From Bermanella sp036960565 (GTDB taxonomy: Bacteria; Pseudomonadota; Gammaproteobacteria; Pseudomonadales; Oceanobacteraceae): a stretch of DNA of 64,000 nt. The stretch is taken from assembly GCA_036960565.1 (NCBI GenBank), contig JBALXQ010000023.1, forward strand, positions 21,464 to 85,463, written 5' to 3'. The translations under genes were made by a program, and so were the position numbers. This document shows, one piece after another, positions 52,411-60,764 of the stretch. The notes beneath the pieces are model-generated. The model searched no databases, was not told the origin of the DNA, and saw only the letters and a program-made list of their open reading frames with translations. Numbering within the stretch: the first letter of the stretch is position 1; every line of letters begins with the position of its first letter.

Positions 52411-52452
52411 GCGCAGGTATTACTTCGTGAATATACAAAGCAATACCTACGC
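52411..52452. repeat. REP-like imperfect hairpin
   Basis: GCGCAGGTATTAC (52411-52423) pairs with GCAATACCTACGC (52440-52452), 11 of 13 positions. The core AGGTATTGCTTTGT recurs at 60530-60551 (reverse orientation), so this is one copy of a dispersed element that may be a REP-type or RAYT-associated repeat. Confidence 0.5.
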
Positions 52453-52488
52453 GTCTTTCTATTTGTTAAAGCGATAGATAAAAAGCCA

Positions 52489-52728
52489 TCAATGATGAAT
52501 GTGGTCGTGATGATGGCTATGGTGCCATTGTTCCATTCCATGGTGCAGTACAAACCACAACACTCCAAATACCATCGTGAGTATGGACATTACGCTTTGA
52601 GTACCCGCAGCCGCATCCAAATAAAATAATGCGCCCATAACGGTTACAAAAAATGCTAGTCCCGATTGCACACTAATGTGTGGGCCTACTTTGCGTTCTT
52701 TATAGATGTACTTATTTGTCTTGTCCAT
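52489..52728 (-). CDS. Small His-rich membrane protein (hypothetical)
   Basis: 79 residues. Two membrane segments (SGLAFFVTVMGALFYLDAA and VMSILTMVFGVLWFVLHH) are followed by a tail EQWHHSHHHDHIHH, a strong metal-binding candidate (about nine His). The start is ATG 52728, because GGGAG precedes it by 7 nt; a TTG two codons upstream is not needed. No family is recognised. It lies downstream of the desaturase gene (same strand, ~200 nt away, beyond a palindromic hairpin); a link to the di-iron desaturase by metal handling is speculative. Confidence 0.65.
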   Translation of the reverse strand: MDKTNKYIYKERKVGPHISVQSGLAFFVTVMGALFYLDAAAGTQSVMSILTMVFGVLWFVLHHGMEQWHHSHHHDHIHH

Positions 52729-52870
52729 TTGCAACTCCCTGAATCGCGCACGGTTTTGATACCTTTAGTATAGTCCTGGTAGGCGGGGGAGCTGTAATGG
52801 TTTTATGGCATATAAAATGGGTGTTAAAAACTTGTAGCTCTAAAGCCAAGTGCCTGTCATTGCATCTTGA

Positions 52871-52914
52871 AGGCCTCACGGATTGCACTCAAGCACTCCT
52901 AATTTGTGAGGCCT
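52871..52914. other. 9-bp inverted repeat after the desaturase gene
   Basis: AGGCCTCAC (52871-52879) and GTGAGGCCT (52906-52914) form a perfect 9-bp stem with a 26-nt loop that contains a 6-nt repeat (GCACTC twice). It starts 17 nt past the stop of the leftward desaturase, but no T-run follows on that strand, so it is a hairpin of unknown use and not a standard terminator. Confidence 0.5.
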
Positions 52915-52931
52915 CAAAAATCTAAGTGCTG

Positions 52932-54095
52932 TTAGCCGTTCACCACTTTCTTTTCACTTGGAATTTCATTCGCAAGACTGGTATCCACAATGCCCGGCCA
53001 GATCGGTTGGGTGGTGGCGCCCGTCATTATTTGAGTGAGTTTCCACACACGCTTAAAAATAGACTCTGTTACCAGAGGCACCTGATGACGGACACAAATT
53101 TCACGAATACGGTCATGAGCCCGCTGATACTGGCGCACGGTAAGATCCGGAAAGACATGATGCTCAACTTGATAATTCAGCCAGCCTTGCATGGCATCGC
53201 GCACATTGCCGCCGCAGTTGTAATCGACCGAACCCACAATTTGGTTTAAATAAAAGTTGGCGCGATCGCTTGGGTGCTGGTCAAAAACATAAATGTCATC
53301 ACCAGCATGATTGGGCACAATCACCACATAACTCCAAATGTTAATGACCACCTCGGCGATTATTATATTAATTAAGGCATAGGCCCACGCTTCGGGGCTA
53401 ATGAATAAAAACAGCGCAGGCAATATCCCAAAACGAAAAACGGAGTAGGGCAACCAGCAACGCCACATCACCTGCCAAAAGCGTTTTCTCAGAGGTGACC
53501 ATAGGTCCAAAGAGGCGTAGGCAATATCGGTTTTTTCTTGTTTGTTAAGCAAACTATTAAGCGTATTGGGCGCGTAATAAAGCGGCTTCCATACCATGGA
53601 GATAAACAAAATGAGCAGGTATTTAAACGGTTTGGGTAACTTAGAATTTCGCATCCAGGTGGTATTGTTTTGTGGTACGTCCGGGTCGCCTTCTTCACCC
53701 AAATTGTAATGATGTAATACATCATGTTCATGGTGCCAAGCATCTGGGTCTACCCAATCAAGCCAATCCACTATGCGGCGCCAGCCACGAGCGTAAGTTT
53801 TGCTGTTGTAGCGTTTAGGCGCGCCGGGAATTTTTTCATATCCACGGTGACTGATGTGATGAGTAACAATGGTCCAGCGAGCAAAACTGGCGGCTGCCAG
53901 AGCCAAAATAGAAATAGGGTTAGGGCCCATCCAAGCGGTGGCCAAACCTAGAAAAGCAAATAGCCACACGACGATTTCAATTTTCTTAAAATGGGCCAGG
54001 TCTTTGGCACCGGTATCCTGCTTTAACTCAAAGCGTAATGCGTCTATATCTTGGGCGAAGGCCTTAAGATCAATCGCGAGGGGGGTCTGCCTCAT
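52932..54095 (-). CDS. Membrane fatty-acid desaturase
   Basis: 387 residues with three histidine boxes in the desaturase order: TIVTHHISHRGYE (HxxxH-like), WHHEHDVLHHYN (HxxHH-like) and YQVEHHVFPD (QVEHH-like). The last, with Gln before His, resembles delta-5/6-type front-end desaturases. About four membrane helices between. It would insert a double bond in acyl chains, e.g. for membrane fluidity or polyunsaturated fat. It lacks a fused cytochrome b5. A perfect palindrome (54277-54299) lies ~180 nt upstream and may be its operator. The gene downstream is a small His-rich membrane protein. Confidence 0.92.
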   Translation of the reverse strand: MRQTPLAIDLKAFAQDIDALRFELKQDTGAKDLAHFKKIEIVVWLFAFLGLATAWMGPNPISILALAAASFARWTIVTHHISHRGYEKIPGAPKRYNSKTYARGWRRIVDWLDWVDPDAWHHEHDVLHHYNLGEEGDPDVPQNNTTWMRNSKLPKPFKYLLILFISMVWKPLYYAPNTLNSLLNKQEKTDIAYASLDLWSPLRKRFWQVMWRCWLPYSVFRFGILPALFLFISPEAWAYALINIIIAEVVINIWSYVVIVPNHAGDDIYVFDQHPSDRANFYLNQIVGSVDYNCGGNVRDAMQGWLNYQVEHHVFPDLTVRQYQRAHDRIREICVRHQVPLVTESIFKRVWKLTQIMTGATTQPIWPGIVDTSLANEIPSEKKVVNG

Positions 54096-54557
54096 GGTAC
54101 AAATTTCTCCATAATGCGAGGGAATTTAATAATGCCAGATTGGCTGAAATACAGGTGCTGGCGGGTTCACAATTGCCGAGCGAAAAACGAGGCCGATTAG
54201 ACGCTAGCGCTTAGCCATAAGCAAGCTAAAAGCCCATGGAATGTAGGTTTTGTGGTGTTATGCATTAAAAATACTACTACTGACAATAGCTGTCAGTAGG
54301 GTAGGTGGATAATCCATGGCTAGCGGGTTTAAAGCGCACTCACTGAATATTGTGTTTACACTGGCCGTTATAAATTTATTTGTTCAAATTCAGGCGTCTA
54401 TTAAAAGTGTGCTTTTGGGTAAGGAGGTCTCATTTCTATTTTAATAAAGAATAGCAAACCGCCACATACCCTAAAGGACACAAGTGCATGTTGACACGAA
54501 GCCCTAAAATGGATTTTGAAATAATTCAAGATTAATAAAATATGGAGAGCTAATCTA
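54096..54557. other. Divergent intergenic region with palindrome
   Basis: This is 462 bp between the desaturase and the GFA/DUF6151-like gene. It holds the palindrome at 54277-54299. A strong AAGGAGGT at 54421 stands in front of no ATG, GTG or TTG frame. The right part is AT-rich. Confidence 0.5.
54277..54299. promoter_or_regulatory. Perfect 9-bp palindrome, likely operator
   Basis: CTACTGACA-ATAGC-TGTCAGTAG lies about 182 nt upstream of the leftward desaturase start and far (259 nt) from the rightward gene. Its length, symmetry and place suit a TetR-type repressor site in the desaturase leader or promoter. Confidence 0.5.
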
Positions 54558-55124
54558 ATGCCAGAAATAAAATTAAAATGTTCATGTGGAAAAGTTAAAG
54601 GAAAAACTAAGGACGTAAATGAAAGTTCCGGTACAAGAGTTGTGTGTTGCTGTGATGACTGCCAATCGTTTGCTGGGTATTTAAATCAAGAAAGTAGTGT
54701 GCTGGATCAATACGGTGGTACGGATATATTTCAAATGCCCATTTCTAATATAAAAATTATAGAGGGAATTGAACAGATTTCGAGTGTTAGGTTAAGCGCT
54801 AAAGGTATGTATCGCTGGCATACAAGATGTTGTAATACTCCAATAGGCAATTCAATGGGGGCAGGAGTGCCTTTTATTGGGCTTATTCATAATTTCATGG
54901 ACAATGCTTCTGCCCGAGACGAAGAGTTAGGGGAGAATAGAGGCCACATTCAAACAAAGTTTGCTAGGCAGGAAGTCCCTACTGATCTGAAAGGATCATC
55001 TTTTAAAATTATTTTTAGAAGTCTTTCCAAGCTGCTTGTTTGGAAAATAAAAGGACTTAATAAACCCTCTACATTTTTTGATGACAACGAGAAGCCTATT
55101 GCTAAACCAAATGTTCTTAATTAA
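54558..55124 (+). CDS. DUF6151/GFA-like zinc-binding protein
   Basis: 188 residues. The opening IKLKCSCGKVKG, CCCDDCQSFAG and later RWHTRCCNTPIGNS give the metal-binding Cys clusters of glutathione-dependent formaldehyde-activating (GFA)-like folds, here in the DUF6151-type variant. The C-terminal ~70 residues are specific to it. No catalytic role can be assigned beyond probable zinc binding. RBS GGAGAG 9 nt before ATG 54558. Lower GC than the neighbours. The next gene, a cupin, is 93 nt downstream on the same strand; both may be of foreign origin. Confidence 0.75.
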   Translation: MPEIKLKCSCGKVKGKTKDVNESSGTRVVCCCDDCQSFAGYLNQESSVLDQYGGTDIFQMPISNIKIIEGIEQISSVRLSAKGMYRWHTRCCNTPIGNSMGAGVPFIGLIHNFMDNASARDEELGENRGHIQTKFARQEVPTDLKGSSFKIIFRSLSKLLVWKIKGLNKPSTFFDDNEKPIAKPNVLN

Positions 55125-55217
55125 TATATTTTAATGGCTGTTGCAATTTGTTATGAGTTTTAAGGAATAATATGAGCGCTGGCATTCCCTTATGTATAGA
55201 TAATTGAGGAACATACA

Positions 55218-55655
55218 ATGCGATATAAACATGTAATTGCAGGCAGTGCTGAGAAATACGGAATTGATGGTGGTGAAGTCACGTCTATTTTAGCTTCTGG
55301 CAAAGACACAGCTAACCGTGTTTCTATTTTTGATAGTGTGCTTCCCAAAGGTAATGATGCACCTTGGCATTATCATGAAATTGATGATGAGATCTTTTAC
55401 ATCATTTCAGGCGAAATGGAATTTGGCGTTGATAACGAAGAATTTATTGCAAATCAAGGGGATCTAGTTATTGCAGGGCCAAATGTTCCAAGGCGGTTTA
55501 AAGCGTTGCAAGACTGTAGAATTCTTGTAATAAATGCACCGTCAGGCCCATCTGAAGGGTTTATTCGCGACATTTCAAAGTTTACTCAGGACAATCCCCC
55601 AACAGAAAAAGATAGGCAAGAGTTCATAGAGAAATACAAAATACATATAGTTTAG
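55218..55655 (+). CDS. Cupin-domain protein
   Basis: 145 residues forming one small beta-barrel: motif 1 in DAPWHYHEIDDEIFYIISGE (H-x-H...E with the metal-binding residues) and motif 2 ending in GDLVIAGPNVPRRF, where the usual second His is replaced, here by Arg/Pro. It is probably a small-molecule-binding or isomerase/dioxygenase-like cupin of unknown substrate. The metal site seems incomplete. RBS GAGGAA 8 nt before ATG 55218. Downstream (55656-55720) are short GC-rich inverted repeats reminiscent of part of an integron attC site; see findings. Confidence 0.85.
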   Translation: MRYKHVIAGSAEKYGIDGGEVTSILASGKDTANRVSIFDSVLPKGNDAPWHYHEIDDEIFYIISGEMEFGVDNEEFIANQGDLVIAGPNVPRRFKALQDCRILVINAPSGPSEGFIRDISKFTQDNPPTEKDRQEFIEKYKIHIV

Positions 55656-55667
55656 CTAACGTCGCAG

Positions 55668-55690
55668 GCAGGGCCTTAACAAGGCGCTGC
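55668..55690 (+). other. Hairpin after the cupin gene (attC-like half or weak terminator)
   Basis: GCAG-g-GCCTT-aac-AAGGC-g-CTGC is a hairpin with one G/G mismatch. The right arm and what follows (AAGGCGCTGCTACTGGACAG) recall the start of integron attC sites, but the matching right half is missing. The lack of an immediate T-run argues against a standard terminator. Confidence 0.3.
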
Positions 55691-55708
55691 TACTGGACAG
55701 CGTTTTCT

Positions 55709-56197
55709 TTATTTCATATAGCTTGTTTCAACTCGGTGCTTTAGCGCTTCATTCATAAGGTTGTAGCCTGCCTCTATGGTATCCAGTTCTGCAAACGGAA
55801 TGGCAATGCCGGCAAAGGTTTCTCTGTGTATTAAGAGCGTTTTAAATTCACTTAAGCGATGTAATTCAAAAACATGTTTACCATGAAACACGCCCTTTAA
55901 GCCGCCACCCCAGGTTAATAGCTTAAATGGAATAACATCCATCACCACAGGCTCAATATGAATTTCAGAATTATTAGGTTTGTGTATTTCAAGTTTTAAT
56001 TCTTCACCCACTTTTAAGATGCCTTCAACTTTTACATGGTAGGGATTCCACTGCGGGTAAGATTGATTATCCATAAGCACTTCCCACACTTTATTAGTGG
56101 GCGCCTGAATTTCAATGTTTGTAACAATATTCTTTTGTGGCAGCATTCCGCAGCCCATTAGTACAATTGCGCTTAACAATATAAAAATGAATTTCAT
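55709..56197 (-). CDS. SRPBCC-fold lipoprotein
   Basis: 162 residues. The lipobox in VLMGCGML gives Cys16 as the lipidated residue, so the protein sits in a membrane facing the periplasm. The rest is an SRPBCC/polyketide-cyclase-like helix-grip fold, with IEIQAPTNKVWEVLMDNQSYPQWNP as the diagnostic start. Such folds bind hydrophobic ligands in a deep cavity. It follows the SDR gene by only 4 nt on the same strand, implying co-translation. Role unknown. Confidence 0.85.
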   Translation of the reverse strand: MKFIFILLSAIVLMGCGMLPQKNIVTNIEIQAPTNKVWEVLMDNQSYPQWNPYHVKVEGILKVGEELKLEIHKPNNSEIHIEPVVMDVIPFKLLTWGGGLKGVFHGKHVFELHRLSEFKTLLIHRETFAGIAIPFAELDTIEAGYNLMNEALKHRVETSYMK

Positions 56198-56201
56198 CTT
56201 C

Positions 56202-56936
56202 TTACCCCTTTATTAACATGCTATGCAGCAGGTTTGGTAACCAGCGGTGCAAGATCATGCCTAGGCGCGCCTGTCCAACCTCTACCTGTGTTTTTCCAAT
56301 ATTCAGCTGGCTTAAAATTTGGCCGGCCACCCATTCTGGGCTGGGCGAGTTTTGTTTGGCGCTTGCATTGCTAAGGGCTGTGTTGGTTACGGGGGGAATG
56401 ACCTCGCAGACCTTTATACAGGTATGGTGAAGTTGATATCTAAGGGCCTGGGTGAACAATCTTAGGGCTGCTTTACTGGCGTTGTAAACCGGCGTACTTT
56501 GCTTGGGCGATACTGCCAGCACCGAGGTGGTATTAATAATCCAGCTTTCTTTTTGGGCCGCCAATAAAGGAATAAACCCGTGGCACAGGCGAATAGGGCT
56601 GTGAAGGTTAATGGTCAATTCGGTATCCAGTTTATGAGGTTGCCACTCTTGTAAAAAATCCAAGGGTTGTTGAATAGCGGCATTATTAAACAGCACCGAA
56701 AGTTCTGGCCAATGTGTGGCCACATTAACGATGAGCGCTTCCACTTGGCAGCGTTCGGACAGGTCGGTGGGCAGCGCAATCACCCCATGGCTTTTGGCTA
56801 ATGCATCTAGGCGGGCTTTATCACGGGCCACGGCCAATACCGTGTTATTAACGGATAATTGCTTGGCAAGCGCTAAGCCAATGCCGCGACTGGCACCGGT
56901 TATTAAAATGGTTTTGTTTTTCATTGGGTTTGCCAT
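56202..56936 (-). CDS. Short-chain dehydrogenase/reductase (DltE-like)
   Basis: 244 residues of a classical SDR: ILITGASRGIGLALAKQL (NAD(P)H motif TGxxxGIG), VLFNNAAIQQP, a catalytic Ser in WIINTTSVLAVSP and the YNASKAAL Tyr-Lys pair. The DltE/YbbO-like subgroup. Substrate unknown. Start ATG 56936, or ATG 56924 (MKNKTILITG), which is closer to the fold. It lies 95 nt downstream of a Crp/Fnr-type regulator and 4 nt upstream of the SRPBCC lipoprotein on the same strand, so the three may form a unit. Confidence 0.92.
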   Translation of the reverse strand: MANPMKNKTILITGASRGIGLALAKQLSVNNTVLAVARDKARLDALAKSHGVIALPTDLSERCQVEALIVNVATHWPELSVLFNNAAIQQPLDFLQEWQPHKLDTELTINLHSPIRLCHGFIPLLAAQKESWIINTTSVLAVSPKQSTPVYNASKAALRLFTQALRYQLHHTCIKVCEVIPPVTNTALSNASAKQNSPSPEWVAGQILSQLNIGKTQVEVGQARLGMILHRWLPNLLHSMLIKG

Positions 56937-57031
56937 GGCTTATGGATGATGGGGTAATCATCCTGCATGGGGGGGAATAGGCTCATTAACCTAGGTTAAA
57001 ATTCTGGAATATAAGGGGCAGCGAGGAGGAA

Positions 57032-57661
57032 CTAGGGCTTAAGGCTGCGTTTTATGCGCGACAAGGCCACTTCGGTAATGCCCAAATATGAGGCCACGTG
57101 ATAAGCGGGAATACGCCCTTTAAGATGGGGGCTCTCCTTTAAAAAGCGCTGGTAGCGGGTGGTGGCATCATCTAATAATAATTCGGCCTCCCGTTGTTCT
57201 TTTTTTAAAGCCAGCTGCTGTGCCAGCACTAAGGCCAGGGTTTTAAAGCCACTGTGGCTGGTGCTCATTTCTCTAAACCACTCTATAGAGATGGCAATGG
57301 CGCTGGTGTCTTCAAGGGCATCTATGGAAAAGCGGCTGGGCTTGCCGGTGACTATTTCAGTCATGGAGCCACATAAAGAGGGGGCTGTAATAAAGCTTTT
57401 ATTAAAATCCTTCCCCTGCGGCGTGACATAAAAATTGCGCACTAAGCCCTGAAAGATAAACCATAAGTGGCCACTGTTTTCATTGGCGGTTAATAGAGTG
57501 TCGTGTTTGTTGAAGGTTTGAAACGATGAATGCTCTTGTAACTGTTGCCAAGCCTGGTCATCAATATTGCAGATGTGCGCTACTAAATTTTTTAAACCAA
57601 GATAAGCCCCCGCACTATTGGCCGAGGCTGGGGGATTTACTGATTGTTTAGTTTCGGTCAT
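57032..57661 (-). CDS. Crp/Fnr-family transcriptional regulator
   Basis: 209 residues from the chosen start. The cyclic-nucleotide-binding-like barrel covers LLTANENSGHLWFIFQGLVRNFYVTPQG, and the C-terminal helix-turn-helix is IPAYHVASYLGITEVALSRIKRSL. It lacks the Fnr Cys cluster at the N-terminus, so it is of the cNMP-type or an orphan Crp-like branch. The start is ATG 57661, with GGA close upstream; the frame extends 19 codons to 57718 without a ribosome site. It may regulate the SDR/SRPBCC unit downstream on the same strand. Confidence 0.88.
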   Translation of the reverse strand: MTETKQSVNPPASANSAGAYLGLKNLVAHICNIDDQAWQQLQEHSSFQTFNKHDTLLTANENSGHLWFIFQGLVRNFYVTPQGKDFNKSFITAPSLCGSMTEIVTGKPSRFSIDALEDTSAIAISIEWFREMSTSHSGFKTLALVLAQQLALKKEQREAELLLDDATTRYQRFLKESPHLKGRIPAYHVASYLGITEVALSRIKRSLKP

Positions 57662-57933
57662 GGCTTCCGTTATAGCCTCCCTTGCTTGATAAATATGCGA
57701 TGTAAACACTACCATCATTTTAGGCGCGCCATGGTATATAAGCAGGTTAATTTACAATTAGCTGATGAAGAAACAGCTCTTAAAGAAAAAGACTTAAATT
57801 AAGCTGCTATGGAGCAGACAAGTGGGCCAAGCAAGCAGGGTAGTGATGGTTTTGTATATGGGAAGCGCTAAAGGCGTCATTTTGCTAAACTGTTAAGAGG
57901 GTTTGTATTGGAATGAACCCAAAGGAGTCAGTA

Positions 57934-58149
57934 ATGGCTGAGATAACGTCACCCTGTGTTAGAAACTGCTGTCTGGATGATAATGATATTTGCATGGGTT
58001 GCTTTCGCAGTATGGATGAAATTCTGCACTGGCGTGACGCTAGTGAGCAGCAACAAAAGGATATAATAGTAACTGCGAAAGCTCGCAAAACGGCACATAA
58101 AATTAAATACAAATCCGCTCCCACGCCTGGCAATCCAAATAAAGGCTAA
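57934..58149 (+). CDS. DUF1289 family small Cys-rich protein
   Basis: 71 residues. Cys pairs SPCVRNCCLDDNDICMGCFR with MDEILHWRDAS following are the DUF1289 pattern (C-x3-C...C-x2-C), thought to bind zinc or an iron-sulphur centre. Widespread in proteobacteria, function unknown. I chose ATG 57934 because AAAGGAG ends 6 nt before it; an ATG at 57913 lies upstream of that site. Followed by another conserved small gene (58202). Confidence 0.9.
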   Translation: MAEITSPCVRNCCLDDNDICMGCFRSMDEILHWRDASEQQQKDIIVTAKARKTAHKIKYKSAPTPGNPNKG

Positions 58150-58161
58150 AATAAAGACCAA

Positions 58162-58197
58162 ACTTGATGCAACACTTGATGCAACACTTGATACAAC
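58162..58197 (+). repeat. Three tandem 12-bp repeats before the 58202 gene
   Basis: ACTTGATGCAAC occurs three times in tandem (58162-58173, 58174-58185, 58186-58197; the last has one change, G to A), ending 4 bp before the start codon of the next gene. It may set the gene's translation, or vary in number by slippage. Confidence 0.85.
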
Positions 58198-58201
58198 TAT
58201 T

Positions 58202-58543
58202 ATGAAAAAATCCCACAAAAAAATTGATAATGCCCTAAGGCAATCTTTAACCCGAGTTTGTGACATTGCTCTGGAAAAAATAGTGGGATTCAATTGGCTT
58301 ACCCATGTGGCCGACTATGAAAATTTTCCGCGTTCGTTAAAGGTGATATGTGTATTCGATAGCAATGAAAACCAAACCTTGGCAGAAGCTCATCATAAAC
58401 ATAGCTACATGTGCGATTTAATTAATCAGGCTTTATTAAAAGACAATATAAAACTGGCCAATATAAAAGGGCAGGTGAGTTTTGATAATGAAGAGCGCTG
58501 TGATGGCCAGCACGCTGGAAACTGGGCACAACGTTTAGCTTAA
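58202..58543 (+). CDS. Conserved hypothetical protein (113 aa)
   Basis: Soluble and compact, with LTRVCDIALEKIVGFNWLTH, KVICVFDSNEN and QVSFDNEERCDGQHAGNWAQ. The same plan (V.GF.WLTH..DY..FP.SL.V.CVFD) is widespread in gammaproteobacteria, where it has often been mislabelled 'Fis family'; there is no helix-turn-helix here. Function unknown. Preceded by the 12-bp tandem repeats instead of a good ribosome site, an unusual leader. It may be co-transcribed with the DUF1289 gene 52 nt upstream. Confidence 0.7.
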   Translation: MKKSHKKIDNALRQSLTRVCDIALEKIVGFNWLTHVADYENFPRSLKVICVFDSNENQTLAEAHHKHSYMCDLINQALLKDNIKLANIKGQVSFDNEERCDGQHAGNWAQRLA

Positions 58544-58632
58544 AATGCAGAGGCAATTTTTGCCCCTGCCTATTCTTCTTATTAGTATTTATTGTTCTTA
58601 TTATCAGTATCAGTATTTATTGTGCAGCAAGC

Positions 58633-59580
58633 TTATATCTTCCAAGCGCGAACGATTCCATCCATCATTAGTGGTGCAAACAATAAACCGTTACGGCTAC
58701 TAATATCTGCAAGTCCCGGGTTTAAAGTAAGCAACTTTTCACGTTTGTCTTTAGCTATTTTAAACAAGTCACCGCTAATCCAGTCACTCACATAAAGGCT
58801 ACCGTTATCTTGAGTTAGGCCATCCAAGTTGCCCATTTGTTTGGCTGCCGCTAGTGGCACTAAGCTTGGCTTGTTAGCGCTAGTACCCAATTTAATTTTA
58901 TAAATACTGCCCGGTGTTTGAGTGGTGAAATCGTTATTCATGCCCAGCCCCCAAGATGCCACCAACAAACTGCCGTCTTGCCAAAACAACCCATTAGGGT
59001 GGGGCAGTTGTGTGGGGTTAAACCACATAGCTAGGGTGTGGTGCTTAATTCGATAGATGCCCCCGCCCAGTAAGTCACTAATATACACACTGCCATCATC
59101 GCCAATGGTGATGTCGTTTAGCATCTTGGCTTTAGAGGCCATAAAGCTGTTAACAATGCGCCCTTCAGAGATGCTAACCACATGCACCTGTTGCATGTCG
59201 GCCACGTACAAAGTATCGCCTTTAATGGCCATGCCCTTGGGTGCATCCATTCCGTCTAGCCAGTGTTGCTGTAACACCTCGCCATTAATAGAGAGCTTAC
59301 TAATGTAACCCTTACCGTTTAGCTGGGTGGGCTGGCCGTTAATGTTGCTGACATACAAGTGTTGGCCACTGGCATCACTTACCACCGATTCGGGCTGGTC
59401 AAAGTTATTAAGCGACCATAACGGTGTGAGAGTTTTAGTGTTGACGGCTGCGCTGGCGGTAGCGCTACTCATGACGGGAAGGGCGAACGCTGAACTCACC
59501 ACTAAAGCCGTGGCTAGGACGCTGGCGGTTTTGTTTATTGCGTTTTTCAGGTTCTTCATGCTGTTTTTCATGGGGGGCAC
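58633..59580 (-). CDS. Exported NHL/SMP-30-like beta-propeller protein
   Basis: 315 residues. A signal peptide (VLATALVVSSAFALPVMSSA) is followed by six-bladed propeller repeats: PESVVSDASGQHLYVSNING, APKGMAIKGDTLYVADMQQV, MLNDITIGDDGSVYISDLLG, LPHPNGLFWQDGSLLVASWG and NLDGLTQDNGSLYVSDWISG. Related to SMP-30/gluconolactonase and NHL families, which bind metal and small ligands; the catalytic Glu/Asp residues are not clearly placed. Expected in the periplasm. Divergent from the XRE-type regulator at 59727. Confidence 0.85.
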   Translation of the reverse strand: MPPMKNSMKNLKNAINKTASVLATALVVSSAFALPVMSSATASAAVNTKTLTPLWSLNNFDQPESVVSDASGQHLYVSNINGQPTQLNGKGYISKLSINGEVLQQHWLDGMDAPKGMAIKGDTLYVADMQQVHVVSISEGRIVNSFMASKAKMLNDITIGDDGSVYISDLLGGGIYRIKHHTLAMWFNPTQLPHPNGLFWQDGSLLVASWGLGMNNDFTTQTPGSIYKIKLGTSANKPSLVPLAAAKQMGNLDGLTQDNGSLYVSDWISGDLFKIAKDKREKLLTLNPGLADISSRNGLLFAPLMMDGIVRAWKI

Positions 59581-59726
59581 TTAGCTTGCTCTTAGGTTGA
59601 TAGGGTTGCTTGTCTTAGATAGGTGACGTTGCAAGTGACAACAAGCATAAAGATACGTATCTTTAATGCCATGTAACTTAAGTTGGGTATCATTTATTGA
59701 TACTTTAAAACCGAATGAGGATCACT

Positions 59727-60497
59727 ATGGAAGAGCAACGCCAGCGCACCGGCCTGTTTGGCTGTTTAAAACAGGTATTAAAGTCTCAGGGCATTCGCTA
59801 CAAAGACCTAGCAGGCATGATGAATACATCAGAGCCCACCATTAAGCGCCTGTTTGCCGAGCAAGACTGCAAGCTCAGCCGCTTAATGGAGGTATGTGAC
59901 GCCGTAGGCATCAGCTTTACTTCGCTGGTGGATTTGGCCGCCAAGCAGCCCGTTACCCCCACCACCTTGCCGGAAAGTACCGAGCAATCGTTAGCCCAGC
60001 GCCCGGGCCTAATAGCCTTTTTAATGTTGTTGGTGAGTGAGTTTGATGTGCAGGCCATTGCCCGCGTAAACCAGTTAAGTAAAAACGATGTGTATAGGTA
60101 TTTGCGTGAGTTAGAAAAGCTAGAGCTAATTCGTTTACGGCCCGACGACTCTTATTATTTTTTGGTAAACCTGCCCATTCAATGGCGCTTAGATGGGCCG
60201 TTGCATTCTACTTTGGTTAGAGTGAATCAAAATTTTATTGAAGAGAGTTTTGGTAAAAAGAAGGGGGATGACTCTTTTAATTCAGGGCCGTTTTATTCGG
60301 CCAGCCGTTTGTTTAGCCCTAACAGCATTAAACAGTTAAATAGGGAAGTGGATAATTTGTATCAATCGTTTCATAAGCAAGCGAGCTTGGACCAGATGTT
60401 TTATCCGGCGGATGAGTTGGTGCCGTTTAAGATGGTGGCGACTTTGAAACGGTTTGATGTGGTTAGGTATTTTAAGGTGCCGGGGTTTGAGGGGTGA
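59727..60497 (+). CDS. XRE-type transcriptional regulator with a C-terminal wing domain
   Basis: 256 residues. The N-terminal helix-turn-helix is read from LKSQGIRYKDLAGMMNTSEPTIKRLF (XRE/Cro-like). The middle (FDVQAIARVNQLSKNDVYRYLRELEKL) looks like a second, winged helix with a DprA/MarR-like layout, followed by a ~100-residue effector-like region. The start is ATG 59727, with GAGG 7 nt upstream. Divergent from the SMP-30-like propeller gene, its likely target. No terminator is seen after it, and the mobile-looking region begins just downstream. Confidence 0.8.
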   Translation: MEEQRQRTGLFGCLKQVLKSQGIRYKDLAGMMNTSEPTIKRLFAEQDCKLSRLMEVCDAVGISFTSLVDLAAKQPVTPTTLPESTEQSLAQRPGLIAFLMLLVSEFDVQAIARVNQLSKNDVYRYLRELEKLELIRLRPDDSYYFLVNLPIQWRLDGPLHSTLVRVNQNFIEESFGKKKGDDSFNSGPFYSASRLFSPNSIKQLNREVDNLYQSFHKQASLDQMFYPADELVPFKMVATLKRFDVVRYFKVPGFEG

Positions 60498-60529
60498 GTG
60501 TGGGGAGGGATAAACCATTTTTTTCTTGA

Positions 60530-60551
60530 GCGCACAAAGCAATACCTGCCC
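60530..60551. repeat. Dispersed 22-nt repeat, copy 1
   Basis: GCGCACAAAGCAATACCTGC and two more bases. It shares its core with the hairpin at 52411-52452 and with copies 2 and 3. Confidence 0.55.
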
Positions 60552-60742
60552 TTGTGCCCGTAATAAAATCGCAGCAAAATGCGAAGGAATTGTAAAATAT
60601 TTCGTACTTAGATTAATATTTACCCAATTGGTCAGTTTCGTTATTCGAAAAAGTAATAAATGTGATAGTGTGCTTGCACTTTTTGCGCGGTTTCACACTT
60701 TGAAGTTGTAGTAAGCAGGACTGGTCATGCCTTTTGCCTAAT

Positions 60743-60764
60743 GCGCACAAAACAAGACCTAACC
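60743..60764. repeat. Dispersed 22-nt repeat, copy 2 (left border of the two-gene module)
   Basis: Begins GCGCACAAAACAAGACCTAA. It is 19/22 identical to copy 3, in the same orientation, and ends 64 bp before the first module gene. Confidence 0.6.

Noticed and set aside
52871..52914. Rho-independent terminator of the desaturase gene
   Set aside because: The 9-bp stem has no T-run on the minus strand and a 26-nt loop; reported only as an inverted repeat.
54421..54428. Perfect ribosome site AAGGAGGT
   Set aside because: No ATG, GTG or TTG follows within range; an ATT start would give only about 20 codons.
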